Source of the DNA: Heterohyrax brucei
Taxonomy: Eukaryota; Chordata; Mammalia; Hyracoidea; Procaviidae
Direction of reading: 5' to 3'
NCBI GenBank assembly: GCA_028571685.1
Contig: CM053154.1
Span: 14,292,001-14,356,000, forward strand
Length of the DNA: 64,000 nucleotides
Shown in pieces: positions 41,701-52,870 of the stretch. How positions within the stretch are numbered: the first letter of the stretch is position 1; every line of letters starts with the position of its first letter. Below the pieces are notes generated by a model. It was not told where the DNA came from. It searched no databases and was given only the letters and a program-made list of their open reading frames with translations. The position numbers and the translations under genes were made by a program.

Positions 41701-43985
41701 AATGTTGTTGTTAGGTGCCACTGAGTTGGTTCCAACTCACAGTGACCTTAAATACAACAGGATGAAATGCTGTCTGGTCTTGCACCATCCTCCCAAACGT
41801 TGCTATGCTTAGTCCATTGTTGCAGCCACGGTGTCAACTCATCTTGAGAATCTTCTTTTTCACTGACTCTCTACTTTACCAAGTATTTTAGTCAGCTAGG
41901 GCTGCTCTAACAGAAATACCACAGAGTGGATTGCTTTAACAAAGGAAAGTTTTTTCTTACATAGCCCAGTACGCTACAAGTCAAAATTCAGGATGTCTGC
42001 TACAGGGGAAGGCTTTCCCCCTTGTCGGCTCTAGAGAAAAGTCTTGTATTGCATCAGTCTTTGTCCAGGGAGCATCTGGGTGCAGGAACCTCAGGTCTAA
42101 AGGACCCGGTCTCCTCCTGGTGCTGCTTTCTTGATGCTGTGAGGTTCCCAATTCTCTGCTTGCTTCTCTTTCCTTTTATCTCTTGTAGGATGAAATGATT
42201 AAGGATGGGCAAGTCATACTCCAAGGAAACTCTCTTTACAGTGGAGCAGGGAGGTGATCTTCTGAAGGGATTTACAGTCCTACCCTAATCCTTTAACATA
42301 CAGCACAGCAAAATCACAAAATGAAGTACAATCATAGAATACAAGGAATCATGGCCAAGCCACATGACTACACCTATTTTGGAGGGGACACAATTCAATC
42401 CATGACACCAAGCATGATATCCTTCTCCAGCGACTGGTGTCTCCTGACAATAAGTTCAAGTACATGAGAAGAAGTCTTGCCATCTTTGCTTGTAGGGAGC
42501 TTTCTGGTTTTGCTTCTTCTAAGACAGATCTTGTCATTCTTCTGACAGTTCCTGAGGTATTCGATATTCTTCATAAGCACCCTGATTCAAAGACATCAAT
42601 TCTTTGATTAAAAACACCATGGCTTGGGTCAGGCACGTCATAGTCCTCAAAGTGACTTCTTTGCTTTTTTAGCACTTTAAAGAAGTCTTTCATTGTAGAT
42701 TTGCCCAACGCAATATGTCATTTGATTTCGTAACTGCTGCTTCCATGAGCCTTGATTTTGGATCAAAGTAAACTGAAATCCTTCACAACTTCAGTAGTTT
42801 CTCCATTTATCATGACGTTGCTTATTGATCCAGGTGTAAAGATTTTTGTTAATGTTGAAGTATAATCCATACCAAAGGTTGTGGTCTTTGGTCTTTATCA
42901 GTTAGTGCTTCAAGTCTCTTCATTTTCAGCAAGCAAGGTTGTATCATCTGTATATCACTTCATCTCATGAGTCTTCAGTCATGATATGAGTCTTCCTTTA
43001 ATCCTGATGATTTATTCTTCATGTAGTTAGCTTCTCAGGTGATTTGCTTAGCATGTGCATTGAGTAAGCATGGAAGGATACAACCCTGACATACAACCCT
43101 CCTAATTTTAAACCACACAGTACCCTCCTGCTTCTTGTTTTATGTACAGGCTCTGTAGGAGTACAATTAGCTGTTTTGGAATTCACCTTCCTCACAATGT
43201 TAGCCATCATTTGTGATGATCCACACATTGGATAGTCAATGAAACAAATGCGAAATCTTTCTGGCATGCTCTGCATTCAGCCAAGATCGCTCTGACATCA
43301 GTGATGATATCCTTCCTTCCACATCCTCGTCTACATCAGGCTTGAATTTCCGGCAGTTTACTGTTGACGTACTGCTGGAAGCATTTTAAAATTATCTTCA
43401 ACAAAATTTCACTTGCATGTGATACTAATTATACTGTTCAATAACACCCACACTCTGTAGGACCACCTTTCTCTGGAAAGAGCACAAATATGGATCTCTT
43501 CTTGTTGACTGGTCAGGTAGCTGTTTTCAAACTATCTTGGTAGAGACAAGTGGGAGCTTCCACAGTTGCATCTGTTTGTTGAAATGTCTCAGTTAGTATT
43601 CCCTCAATTTTTGTATCCTTATTTTTCACCAATGCCTTCAGTGCAGCTTGGAATTCTTGAACACTGTCAGTTCTTGTTCATTTGCTACATTTTGAAATTG
43701 TTGAACACTGACCAATTCTTTTTGGTTCAATGACTCTTGTGTATTCTTTCTACCTTTTGTTTGATACTTCATGTGTCATCCAACAGTTTGTCCACAGAAT
43801 CCTTCTCTACTGCAACTTGAGGCTTAAACTTTTGATCAGTTCTTTCAGCTTGAGAAATGCCATGTGTATCCTTTTCTTTTGGATTTCTAACCCTAGGTTT
43901 CTGCATATCTCATTGTAATACTTCGTCTTGGGCTGCCCTTTGAAATATTCTGTTCAGTTGTTTCACTATTTCCTCATTAATGTGT
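41701..43985 (-). mobile_element. Longest RTE/BovB-clade LINE copy, split by an LTR
   Basis: From the reversed 3' tail ('gttgttgttaggtgccactg') the RTE runs about 1.75 kb, excluding the LTR at 41884-42407. It reaches upstream of the reverse-transcriptase palm. Minus-strand traces include the RT motif 'ICFIDY' (frame 43019-43276) and the catalytic box at 42938-42957, which reads YTDD instead of YADD. The far end near 43910-43985 ('atctcattgtaatacttcgt') matches the region between endonuclease and RT. Frameshifts are many; the element is 5'-truncated and dead. Confidence 0.85.
41884..42407 (-). mobile_element. Solo LTR family A with 5-bp target duplication
   Basis: A 524-bp minus-strand LTR ('gtcagctagggctgctctaa' to 'ggggacacaattcaatccat', 'gaca') is flanked by CCAAG at 41879-41883 and again at 42408-42412. 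The RTE sequence is continuous across the duplication, which fixes the borders. A 5-bp duplication suits the ERVL/MaLR integrase class. No internal viral sequence remains. Confidence 0.9.
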
Positions 43986-44049
43986 CCTCATTGTTTTCAT
44001 TCTTATTGTTCTCTCCCAATTCTCCTTTACTTTCTCGTCTTGGGAAGTG

Positions 44050-44480
44050 TTGGTCTAGGGAAAGTGTTTACCCTTTGGTTTCTTTTAGACAATTATTTTG
44101 AGAAGCACAAAGTTGACAAGTGCTGACATTTATTTTATGAGTCAATCTGTCATTTGGCTGAAAGGTAATCTCTGAGAGTAGTTTTAGTTCCAAATTTAAA
44201 GGGTATCCCAGAATGATAATTTCAGGAGTTCATCTGCCCTCTACCAGTCCAGTAAGCATGGCCTATTTGTTTTAGAAATTTGAGAATTGTTCTACATTTT
44301 TTCTTCCATTCTTTTTGGGACCATCTATTGAGTTCCTGGTTGGAACAGTTGATAGTGGCATCCAGGCAACACCTAATTTTTCTGGTCTCAGGGGAGGTGA
44401 GGCTGTTGTCTGTGTAGACCGCTAGTTCTGTGGGCGAGTTTCTTCTTTATGTCTTTGATTGCTTTCTCTTTTGCACAGGG
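44050..44480 (-). mobile_element. Lineage L1 3'UTR piece (family A), minus strand
   Basis: The phrases 'gtgctgacatttattttatg', 'gtcatttggctgaaaggtaa', 'ctctaccagtccagtaagca' and 'gttctgtgggcgagtttctt' recall the antisense L1 3'UTR. No A-tail is visible, so it is an internal fragment. Confidence 0.55.
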
Positions 44481-44583
44481 TGAGTAGAGATCAATAGTTA
44501 AGATACAGAATATTTCTTATGTCAGGGAATCTTGGAAATTGCTGTAGTCTAAATACAAAAGTTCTGAATTTAGTTTATCAAAA

Positions 44584-44698
44584 AAGAGGGGGGAAGAGAG
44601 GTAGAGAGAGAGAGAAAGGAAGTAAAGGAAGCGAGGGAGGAAAGGAAGGAAAGAAAAGGAGAAAGGGAGGAAAGAAAAGGAAGAAAGGGAAGGAGAAG
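44584..44698 (+). repeat. Polypurine (GGAA/GAGA) tract
   Basis: About 115 bp of almost pure purines ('gagagagagaaaggaagtaa', 'aaaggaaggaaagaaaagga'). Purine-rich sequence continues on the far side of the adjoining LTR at 45228-45262 ('gaaggcaaagagagggaaga'). Confidence 0.92.
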
Positions 44699-45227
44699 TG
44701 TTTTAGTTTCGGTACTCTAGAGGAGCAAAACCAGTGAAGTATGTATGTGTGTACATTTATGTATCAAAAGAGAAAAGACAGAGATTTAATTCCAGGAAAT
44801 GTCTCATGCAGTTAAGGAGCTTGGCAAGCACCAAATCCAGGGTCAGAGGTCAGACTGCAGGCCTCTCCTGACTTACATAGTTGCAGGGGCTGATGTAGCC
44901 CAAACTGGCAGGTCAGACAGTAGGCTGAGACTTCCAGTACATATTGCAAGAACCAGAGGTCAGACGATGATGAGTCAGATGCAGGATCCTGAGTAAAAGT
45001 GAGTCATGCCAGAATATTCATTTATATATTGGAGTTAGGCCACGTTCCCAAGGAAACTACCCTTTTACCTGATTGGCTGCTCATAGCAGATCTCATCATG
45101 GAGGTGATTATTTTATATTAGATCTTGTCATGGAATTATATTATGGAGGAGCAATCAGTCCAGCACCTGCCAAACCACTGGAAATCACAGCCTAGCCATA
45201 TAATGACATGTAACGTTAACCATCACA
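44699..45227 (+). mobile_element. Solo LTR (ERV-like, second family)
   Basis: A TG...CA-bounded block of about 530 bp starts 'tgttttagtttcggtactct', has a middle with 'gctgatgtagcccaaactgg', and ends 'gtaacgttaaccatcaca'. It is flanked by GAAG on both sides (44695-44698 and 45228-45231), consistent with a 4-bp target duplication. It splits the purine tract. The open frame at 44799-44996 is a chance frame. Confidence 0.7.
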
Positions 45228-45262
45228 GAAGGCAAAGAGAGGGAAGAGAGAAAAAGAAAATT

Positions 45263-46440
45263 CTTTAGGCTTACATGTTTCTGGAAACTACATCTGTACA
45301 CTAGTGTTCGAAAGCCTGGAGATAGCTTTAGTAAAAACATTCGTAAGTATTCATCTTGCTACTTTGGAATGCCAAGGTTCTACTAAAAGGACACTAGCAG
45401 CGCGCACCACTTGCTACAAGAGGCCAGCTTAACAGTACTCGTGGAAGTGGGGAGGCTACCCTCCCTGGCCTTGCTCATGCTATGATTTCAAGCAAACTCC
45501 TTATCTGAATTACAAAGGGGTGAGAACCTAAAATATTAGTTCCTGTATGATTTTTTTCCTCCAGAATCTGATACCACTGAGTCTTCCTAGAGAGATGTTG
45601 ACTCACCATTATCAGAGACGGACATCCCCAGTCTTTTTAAAGGAGCAAACCACTGTGCGGCTTTTAAAAACCAGCCCATGAGAAACAAAATAACCCATTA
45701 AAATTCACCACAATACCCTGAATTCCTGTTAGTCATTTCTGAAAAGGGAAACAGGCATTGGTTACACAGTGATAAGGCCAAGATGCTTAACAGCTGGTAA
45801 CTGAGATGCTCTGGAGTGAGCAAGGGAGGAAATGGGGGACCTGAACCATCTCTGACTTGAGACTAGGCCAGGACAGACATGTAATGTCCTTCCAGCAAGC
45901 ACTCTGGGGTGTCCCTCTGTCACGGTCAATTTAAACAAACTCCCTAATGCCCCGGGAATTTGCATTCCGAGATTTTTTTTTTTTTTTTTTAAGTCCATCA
46001 GTGTATTCTAGAGCAACTGGTCAGGCCACTTCTGCAAATGAAAACTTTAAAAAATAATAACCAGAGGCAAGCATGCATTAACTCCTTCAGAGAAGGGGTT
46101 GAAAAGCTAACATTCAGGTTACATTAATCTGGAAACAAGTGTACTTTTGTGTCTGAGGAGGATTCTTTTCACTGCCATCAATTCAGTGCATCGATAGAGG
46201 GAGATCTTAGCTTCACTATCAGGTTGCCCTTCAGTCTCAGACCCTTCCACAGACCACGCTACTTAATTTAAACTAATCTGAAATGGAGTGAAACTGCATA
46301 TCCTCTCTGATTTCTCCCAATCATCCTGAACACTCTGATTTCCCTTTTGCCTCAGTGACCTGCTCTGAGTGTCTATGGAAGAAAAGTGGCTTCCAGGTAA
46401 TACAAATAGATATTCAGTTCCATTGATAGTTTGTTAGTTA
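45263..46440. other. No recognised feature
   Basis: Unique DNA. It holds a poly-T run at about 45972-45990, but I cannot tie it to an element. No exon-like frame. Confidence 0.45.
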
Positions 46441-46449
46441 GGAGTAAAA

Positions 46450-46486
46450 GAAACACACACACAACAACAGCAACAGCAACAACTAA
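46450..46486 (+). repeat. CA/CAACAG simple repeat
   Basis: 'acacacacacaacaacagca' type low-complexity run. Confidence 0.85.
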
Positions 46487-46669
46487 TAGCATTTAGCCTC
46501 TTTCTTATCAACGTGTGGTTTTATAGTATCACGGGTTTGGTATTCAGGCTGACATCCAAGCACTTTCTATCTCTGAGTCTTTTTCTCTTTTCTCCATTGC
46601 TGTGAGTTTTCTGAAGGTGCTACCAAACTTTGAGCTGCACAGCTGAAGGAGAAGAAAAATTATTTTTTG

Positions 46670-46765
46670 TTGCGTGTTGTTAGTTGCCATTCCGTTGGCT
46701 CTGACTCATGAAAATGTTACCTATAACAGAATGAAATGCTGCCTGGCCCTGTGCCATCTCCATGC
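46670..46765 (-). mobile_element. RTE 3' tail piece, minus strand
   Basis: 'gttgttagttgccattccgt' and 'gaaatgctgcctggccctgt' are the reversed RTE 3' end. It lies just upstream of a plus-strand RTE copy. Confidence 0.7.
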
Positions 46766-46839
46766 AAGGTGTACGCTCTGGAAACTCAGAATTCTACATG
46801 AGTATCCAAGACTCTGTCTGTTTTGTTACTGTTACTGCC

Positions 46840-47352
46840 CTTGGAAGCAACAGTCAAGAAATCAAATTATGTATTATGTTGGGTAAATCTACTGCAAAAG
46901 ATCTCTATAAAGTGTTAAAGAGCAAAAATGTCACTTTGAGGACTAAGGTATGCTTGACCCAGGCTGTGATATTTTTAATTCCATCATAAGCACGCAAATG
47001 CATAAGGAGGAGAGAGAACTGATGCCTTTCAATGATAGCACTGGCAAAGAATACTGAATATACCACGGACTACCAGAAGAACAAACGAATCTGTCTTGGG
47101 AGAAGTACTGCCAGAGTGCTCCTTGGATGCAGGGGTGGTAAGACTTCATCTCCCATACTTTGAACATGTTATCAGGAAGGACCAGTCCCTGGAGAAAGAC
47201 ATTATGTTTAATAAGGTAGAAAGGTCATCAAAAAAAAAAAGGAAGAGGCTTTTCAAGATGGATTGACACAGTGGTTACAACGACGGGCACATACATAGCC
47301 ATGGTGTGAAGACGACTCTGGACAGGACAGTGTTCTGTTCTGCTATGCACGG
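46840..47352 (+). mobile_element. RTE/BovB-clade LINE, 3' part, plus strand
   Basis: 'ggaagcaacagtcaagaaat', 'caaaaatgtcactttgagga', 'ataccacggactaccagaag' and 'cctggagaaagacattatgt' follow the RTE 3' order. The last part ('ctatgcacggagtcactttg') lacks the usual ACAACA tail. Confidence 0.8.
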
Positions 47353-47542
47353 AGTCACTTTGTACTCTTAGTTATTAGTGAATTTAGGAATTAAAAGTAT
47401 TAGCAATAGAAGTTTTATCCTTTTACATTTATAATACTTTGAGAGCGATATGGTTTTATGTTATTACAATACTAACAAATTAACAACACCATCAACTATA
47501 ATAATAGTGATTTAAGCATTTACCATCTGCCAGTGTGGACTG

Positions 47543-48112
47543 TTAGGGATTAAATTGTGTACTCCAAGTCCTAATCCCAAGTACCTGTGAATGTGGCCTT
47601 ATTATCAGATATAATTAGCTAACGTGAGGTCTCATTGGAGTAAGGTGTCTCCTAAACTGACTGGAGTCCTTATGAAGAGAGGATAAGAGTTATAGAGACA
47701 GAAACAAAGAAAGAAGATGACTGTGTGAGGACAGAGGCAGATATTGGAGTGATGCGTCTGCAAACCAAGAAATGCCATCAATTGCCTGCTATCACCAGAA
47801 CCTAGGAGAGAGGCACAGAGTGCAGTCTCCCTGAGATACTTCGGAAGAAGGTGACAAAGACGACACCCTGATTTTGGACTTGCCACCTCCAGAGCAGTAA
47901 GAGAATGCGTTTCTGTTGTTATACACCATCCCTACATGTGGTCATAGCAACCAAACAGAGCAGAGTAGAACTGCCCCATGTGGTTTCCAAGGAGCAGTGG
48001 GTAGATTTGAACTAGCAACTTTCCGGTTAGCTGCTGCATAAGTCAATATTGACTCGATGGTAATGGCCTAGTGTGTGGTAGTTTGTTGCAACAGCCACAG
48101 GAATCTAGTACA
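47543..48112 (+). mobile_element. MLT1-type MaLR LTR split by a SINE piece
   Basis: Start 'tgttagggattaaattgtgt', middle 'gcagatattggagtgatgcg', end region 'agagaatgcgtttctgttgt'. After the SINE piece comes the last part 'tagtttgttgcaacagccac' with 'aggaatctagtaca'. Complete in outline. Confidence 0.8.
47955..48070 (-). mobile_element. SINE fragment inside the MLT1 LTR
   Basis: 'agaactgccccatgtggttt' and 'gatttgaactagcaactttc' are a minus-strand SINE body. Near its end a plus-like tail ('attgactcgatggtaatggc') follows directly, so it may be a rearranged copy. Confidence 0.6.
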
Positions 48113-48124
48113 AGGGAGCAGACA

Positions 48125-48240
48125 CATCACCTGTGTTAGTTCTAGCCCTCATGGTAGTCCAATGTGTCAGTGGTGAAGAAAGTGAGGGTTGGGAGAGCTC
48201 AGTAATCTGCCCAGGGCAAAGCAGCTAATTAGTGGCCTTC
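48125..48240 (-). mobile_element. MIR-type SINE (ancient)
   Basis: The antisense MIR core 'gctcagtaatctgcccaggg' and 'caaagcagctaattagtggc' is readable. Confidence 0.55.
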
Positions 48241-48426
48241 TCACTTGTGAGACACTGCCCAAGAATAAACTTGGAAGAATTCCACAAAATTTCATCAACT
48301 AGGTTTCCTTCAAGTTAATGATTCAAAATCAGGGAGCTAAAGTTAATTTTTCTCATTCTATTTTTTTGTTTTATTTTCAACAGAAAGAAACAAAGATAGA
48401 GTTTGGCGGGAATTATCTTAAGTCTG

Positions 48427-48694
48427 GATAAGCCCTAGTGGTGCACCGGTCAAGTGCACTCAGCTACTAACCGAAAGATCAGTAGCTCAAAGCCACCAGC
48501 TGCTCAACGGGAGACAGATGTGGCAGTCTGCTTCCTTAAAGACTGCAAAAAGCCAAACCCACTGCTGTTGAGTCGGTTCCAACTCGTAGCAACCCTAGAG
48601 GACACAGTGGGATTTCTATAGGGCACTTCTACTATATCCCCTAAGGTCGCTATGAATTAGAATCAACTTGACAGCAAAGGAGTTGGTTTTTTCT
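48427..48694 (+). mobile_element. Long-type SINE carrying a reversed SINE tail
   Basis: Plus-strand head 'gccctagtggtgcaccggtc' and middle 'gatgtggcagtctgcttcct'. At 48547-48605 a minus-strand tail block ('cactgctgttgagtcggttc') is embedded, then the plus-strand body and tail resume ('cttgacagcaaaggagttgg'). Confidence 0.75.
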
Positions 48695-48782
48695 GAGTTG
48701 TGTTTTTTATGTTAAGCCCAGGTCTTAGTTTAAAACAAATATTTGCTTCCAAAATTAGTCATATTTCCAAAGTATAGTTATA

Positions 48783-48957
48783 AAACCAAAAAAAAACCCA
48801 AACCTACTGCCATCGAGTTGGGTTCAACTCATAGTGACCCTATAGGTCAGAGTAGAACCACCCCATAGAGTTTCCAAGGAGTGCCTGGCAGATTTGAATG
48901 GCAAACTTCCTGGTTAGCTGACATAGCACGTAACTCACTGCACCACCAGGATTTCCA
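48783..48957 (-). mobile_element. Afrotherian SINE, full length
   Basis: Reversed A-tail 'aaaaaaaaacccaaacctac', tail complement 'catcgagttgggttcaactc', head complement 'ctcactgcaccaccaggatt'. Confidence 0.88.
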
Positions 48958-49107
48958 AGTATGGTTATAGAAAACTTAAATTATAAAAGAAGTGATCTTT
49001 CAATTTAGGCTGTGGTACAGCTCAAAATTGTGTCTCTCCTTGCTTTTGGAAAACACATACGCTGTAAGCTAGAAATGCTCCAAGTCAACAAAACTGAAAG
49101 AGCATCT

Positions 49108-49319
49108 TAACCAGTTGCTTTCAAGTGAATTCCAACTCCCAGCAACCCCATGTGTTTCAGAGTGGGACTCTGACCCGCAGGGTTTTCAATAGACAATTAT
49201 TTTGCAGGTAGATCACCAGGCATTTCTTCTAAGGTACCTCTGGGTGGACTTCAACCTCCAACCTTTGAGTTAGCATCCAGCCCAGAATGTCAACAATTTG
49301 GTACCACCCGGGGACTCTG
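49108..49319 (-). mobile_element. Afrotherian SINE, type B
   Basis: Tail complement 'gtgaattccaactcccagca', middle 'aggtagatcaccaggcattt', head complement 'caatttggtaccacccgggg'. Confidence 0.8.
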
Positions 49320-50045
49320 AAAGGGCCCATAGCCATATCTGACCCAACCACTTCATCTCACCCAATGGGAAGCTGAGGTGCAAGGTCACCTACCTACTGA
49401 GTGAAAGCCAAAGCCAGAACCAAACCTGGTTGTCCTGTCACCCTTTGAGGATTGTTGGAACCACTCAGGAAAAGGTGCTTCCTTTCTTTTCTGCACACTC
49501 TTTGCCTGCACTTCATCACTTTGACCTAAGATGCCCTTTGTCTGACCCTCCCTTGTTGCTACTGAAGTTGAAGTGCCATTGGAAGTTTTCTCTTTTGGTA
49601 AAGTCTCTGGGTGTTACCCGACTGCCCACAGGCAGTACAATTTGTCTCCTCCATAACTGGATTTTGAAAGCACTTTGCAAGTCTTGTTGACTTAATTCCT
49701 GTGATAGCTGAGATTGGAGGTCACTGTGCGTTTCCTTCTTGCATTCCTTGAGTGAGGAAACCAAGAAGCTCAGAGGTTAAACTGTTTCCCAGGGTCACTG
49801 GGTGGCCACCCCTAGGCTGGGGAGCTCTTAAGATGTGGATTCCTTTCCCCCAGTGCTGAAGAGGTGAAACACCTGTCAGGAGGAGGAGGCTGAGGGGAGC
49901 CGGGCTCAGCCTGCTGCTGCCACTGCCCTCTGAGTCTGCCCTGCCAGCATCTCTTTGTACCTCTGGGTCCCCCAGCGTATGCTGCTGCCTCTCTATGGCA
50001 GGAAAGGAAGGGACTAGATCCTTGCTCAGAGGACATCCTGGGCTC
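49320..50045. other. No recognised gene; GC-richer patch
   Basis: 49800-50040 is the most GC-rich part of the window, yet has few CpGs. Overlapping frames of 81-110 codons on the minus strand are chance frames of the GC bias. Confidence 0.45.
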
Positions 50046-50130
50046 TTGTCCACTCATTCATTTAACAAATATTCACAAAGTGTTTTCTAAGTGCCAGGCA
50101 CTGTGGCAAGTGCCCACTACAACGGAAAAC
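50046..50130. mobile_element. Ancient L2/MIR-class fragment
   Basis: 'cattcatttaacaaatattc' and 'aagtgccaggcactgtggca' are the mammal-wide repeat motif seen again at 51011-51125. Confidence 0.45.
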
Positions 50131-50240
50131 CAAACATGTTTATCACCCTCCTGTGTTTTCTAAAACTCTTCTCAGAATTTTGCCCGTTCATTTTTTCATT
50201 AATTCAAAACTTTCAGTTACTTACCAAACACTTCTTGGGC

Positions 50241-50612
50241 ACCAAAATCAAGCCTGTTGCTGTTCAGTCGATTCTGACTCACGGCAACTCTGTGTGGGAC
50301 AGAAGAAAATTGCCCCATGAGGTTTTCTTGACTGTGATATTTAGGGAAGTGCATCACCAAGGGCCTTCTTCCGCAGCCCCTCTGGGTGGGTTCAAACTGC
50401 CAGCCTCTAGGTTTGTCCTTGTTGTTGTGGCCGTCAAGTCAATTGCAACTCCCAGCGACCCCATCTGATAGAGTAGACCTGCTTCATGGGATTTCTATAG
50501 ACTATAATGTTCACGGGATATGATTGCCAGGTGTTGGTCCTTCAGAGCGGTTGGTGGGCGTGAACCACCTTTCAGTTAACAGCCAAGCGCTTAACCATTG
50601 CACCACCAGAGG
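50241..50612 (-). mobile_element. Two type B SINEs in tandem
   Basis: First copy 50241-50428: 'cagtcgattctgactcacgg', 'gaagtgcatcaccaagggcc'. Second copy 50429-50612: 'gtcaagtcaattgcaactcc', 'gtgaaccacctttcagttaa', 'cttaaccattgcaccaccag'. Both are minus strand, head to tail. Confidence 0.78.
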
Positions 50613-51010
50613 TTAGCTGACAGCAAGACATTTTGACCCCCGGGGACCTCCTTGGGCACCAAGCCCTTGCTTTTCACAGAGAATTGAAGGAAAAAGAAAA
50701 TCCATTTATATTCTCACATATATGCTCCTCTGGCTCTAGGAGGTACTTTAGGCATCAGAGAAGGGCCCTCTCTCACCTTAGAACCATTCTCTACCTCCTT
50801 AGCATCTTTCTAGTAGCTTTGCACACATGCCAATTCCCTGCTCAGAATGATTTTTCTGCCACTGAATTTCATCCAGCCAACACTGAGTGCCTTTCGTATA
50901 CAAGGCATTCTGGGGCAAGGCACTCTGCAGCTCAGCTCTGTTGCTCAAAGCAAGTTTGTGCAAAGCAAGTTTGTGCTGCACTCAGAGCCTTGAAGCTCTG
51001 TCCAATCACC
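50613..51010. other. Unique; short tandem repeat; long chance frame
   Basis: A 166-codon plus-strand frame spans 50633-51133, the longest in the window. It has no domain I recognise and runs into an old repeat. An exact 15-bp tandem ('caaagcaagtttgtg') at 50946-50975 is the likely reason for part of its length. Confidence 0.45.
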
Positions 51011-51125
51011 AATTGTCAGTCTGCAAATAAGTGTTTATTGCATACCGTAGGCACTGTCGTAGGCATAGCAGGTACAACAGTGAGCAAAACAGACACAGTC
51101 CCTGTCACAGTCTCACTCACTGTCC
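51011..51125. mobile_element. Ancient mammal-wide repeat fragment
   Basis: 'ccgtaggcactgtcgtaggc' and 'gagcaaaacagacacagtcc' match the familiar L2/MIR-associated motif. Family uncertain. Confidence 0.45.
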
Positions 51126-51511
51126 AGAGTTAAAAGCCCAGGCATCCACAATGCTTGACATTGTCCAGTGTAACAGCCAGTGGGCAGCACTGTAAGAAGT
51201 CACCTACTCTTCGAACAGTTTTATATTCCCATTCTGAACGCAATATTGTTAAACAAAGTTTTGGAGAAAAAAACAGGTAAGAAGAAGGAAAACAATAAAC
51301 TCTACTACTTCTAGTTCTTTATAGTCTCCTTTTAAATGTATTTTTGCATAGCTGTGCTCATAACACAATTTTTGTTTTTCAATACTGCTTTTCAGAGAAC
51401 GTTGTAGCATGAATATTTTTCATGTGGTTACAAGGTCTTGTTGGCTATCTTTAATGACTATGTATTATTATGGGAAATCTCCTGAGGCTCTTACAGTCTA
51501 GACCAATTTCC
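51126..51511. other. Possible old L1 3' piece, otherwise nothing
   Basis: 'ttttcagagaacgttgtagc' and 'aatatttttcatgtggttac' faintly resemble an antisense L1M 3'UTR. Too weak to name. Confidence 0.35.
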
Positions 51512-51558
51512 TGTGAGCTGGCATCAACTGGATGCCACCAGATTTGGTTTTGGTTTAG
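51512..51558 (+). mobile_element. SINE tail only
   Basis: 'gtgagctggcatcaactgga' followed by 'tgccaccagatttggttttg' is the last 45 bp of an afrotherian SINE. Confidence 0.6.
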
Positions 51559-51562
51559 TGTA

Positions 51563-51890
51563 GCCATTCCACAAACTGGGTGGCTTAAAACGATCTCTCA
51601 CAATCTTGGAAGCCAGAGTCTGAAATCACTGCCAGTGTGTCAAAGCTAAGGTGTTAGCAGCCCTCTGTGTGCGCTGGAAGCTTAAGGGGAGAATCTGTTC
51701 CTCGCCTCTTCCAGCTGCTGGTAGCTGCAGCATTCCTCGGCTTGTTGCCTCATCATCCCAGTCTTCAAGGCCAGTGTCTTCAAATCTCTCACTGCTCCAT
51801 CTTCATGTCATTTTCTCCTCTGGTGTGTGTCAAATCCTCAGCCTCCTTCTTGTAAGGACATCAGTGATGACCATAAGGTGACTGTAAAGG
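51563..51890 (-). mobile_element. MLT1-type MaLR LTR, minus strand, partial
   Basis: 'cacaaactgggtggcttaaa', 'ctgctggtagctgcagcatt' and 'cctccttcttgtaaggacat' follow the antisense MLT1 order. Confidence 0.78.
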
Positions 51891-51954
51891 ACCTACGCAA
51901 TATTGTAGGTGAAGATGGTAGAATGGCAAGGGCTCAGTGTCTGACCTCTAAATT

Positions 51955-52870
51955 CACAAGGTGAGAGGAGAATTGAGATCAACAGTCTAAGGCTGATTTC
52001 TGAGAGGCAGAGGTCAGACATGCCTCTTCTCTCCGACATCTTTACCAATTCAGACACGAGTCACCCCTACTGTGGCACTCTCTACTCTTCTGGATTTGGA
52101 AATTTGTTGCAGTGGCTGCACAGAATTCCCAGAAGAATCATATACTCATGATTATGGGGTTTATTAAGGTAGTACAATTCCAGTTTAGGAACATTCAGTG
52201 TACAATTCTGCCATTAGGACATGCTCTTCTTAGCTGTGCCCATAGACTAACCTCACCCTGGCCCTTGACCTCTGCCTGCTGGGGCAAGTATTACAAAGCC
52301 CTTTTAGCTTCACTGATAAGCACCCAGAGAGACCCCGCTCTTCTACTGGGCCTCAGCCTGAAGGCACTCAACTCCACGTGCTGGGTTGCCAAACCCCGTT
52401 CCACAAAGTGTTTGGAGGTACCACACTCTACCCATAAGCCTCTTGCCCAAAGGCACTCAGTTTTCTTGCTGCATTGGCTGGGAAGCTCACAGTTGCCGTC
52501 TCTTGCGGGTCTGTTCTGTAAGTCTCTCCTGCCACTGTTTTCTGCCACTGCTTCTCACTGTCTTCAGTGATATAGCTCTTTCTCTCTCAGGTTCCTGGTT
52601 CCAGGAGATTCTCAGCTCAGTGATTTCCTGTCTAGAGTGCATATTCTGCTCCTGGTTCTTCTTCCTTGGTAGTGGGGAGATCCTCCTCTTCCCATCTCTA
52701 GGCTGGCACATGGGAAGCCTAGCAGGGTGGTAATACCGACCAGTTTCTTTAGTGACCTACAATTACCTTATTCGCACAATCACTTTAGGTGGGACTTACA
52801 AGAATGTGGCAAGAAAGGCCACACAAAAACGGTCCACCACACCACAGAAGGGTTTACACAAAGCGTAATA
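51955..52870 (-). mobile_element. Probable ERV LTR of a third family
   Basis: A long non-coding block with C-rich centre. It has a reversed polyadenylation signal ('ggggtttattaaggtagtac') about 200 bp from its left end and many CT-rich motifs, as in the U3/R parts of retroviral LTRs. It resembles an elephant ERV LTR I half remember but cannot name. Overlapping frames of 85-152 codons on both strands are chance frames. Borders are uncertain. Confidence 0.35.

Noticed and set aside
49812-50057. CpG island / promoter at the GC-rich patch
   Set aside because: GC content is raised but CpG dinucleotides are few, and no promoter motif or exon follows.
50633-51133. 166-codon open frame, the longest in the window
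   Set aside because: No recognisable domain, no splice or promoter context, and it runs through a 15-bp tandem repeat and an ancient interspersed repeat.
52112-52570. 152-codon open frame
   Set aside because: Lies in a probable LTR; overlapping frames of similar length on the other strand show it is a composition effect.
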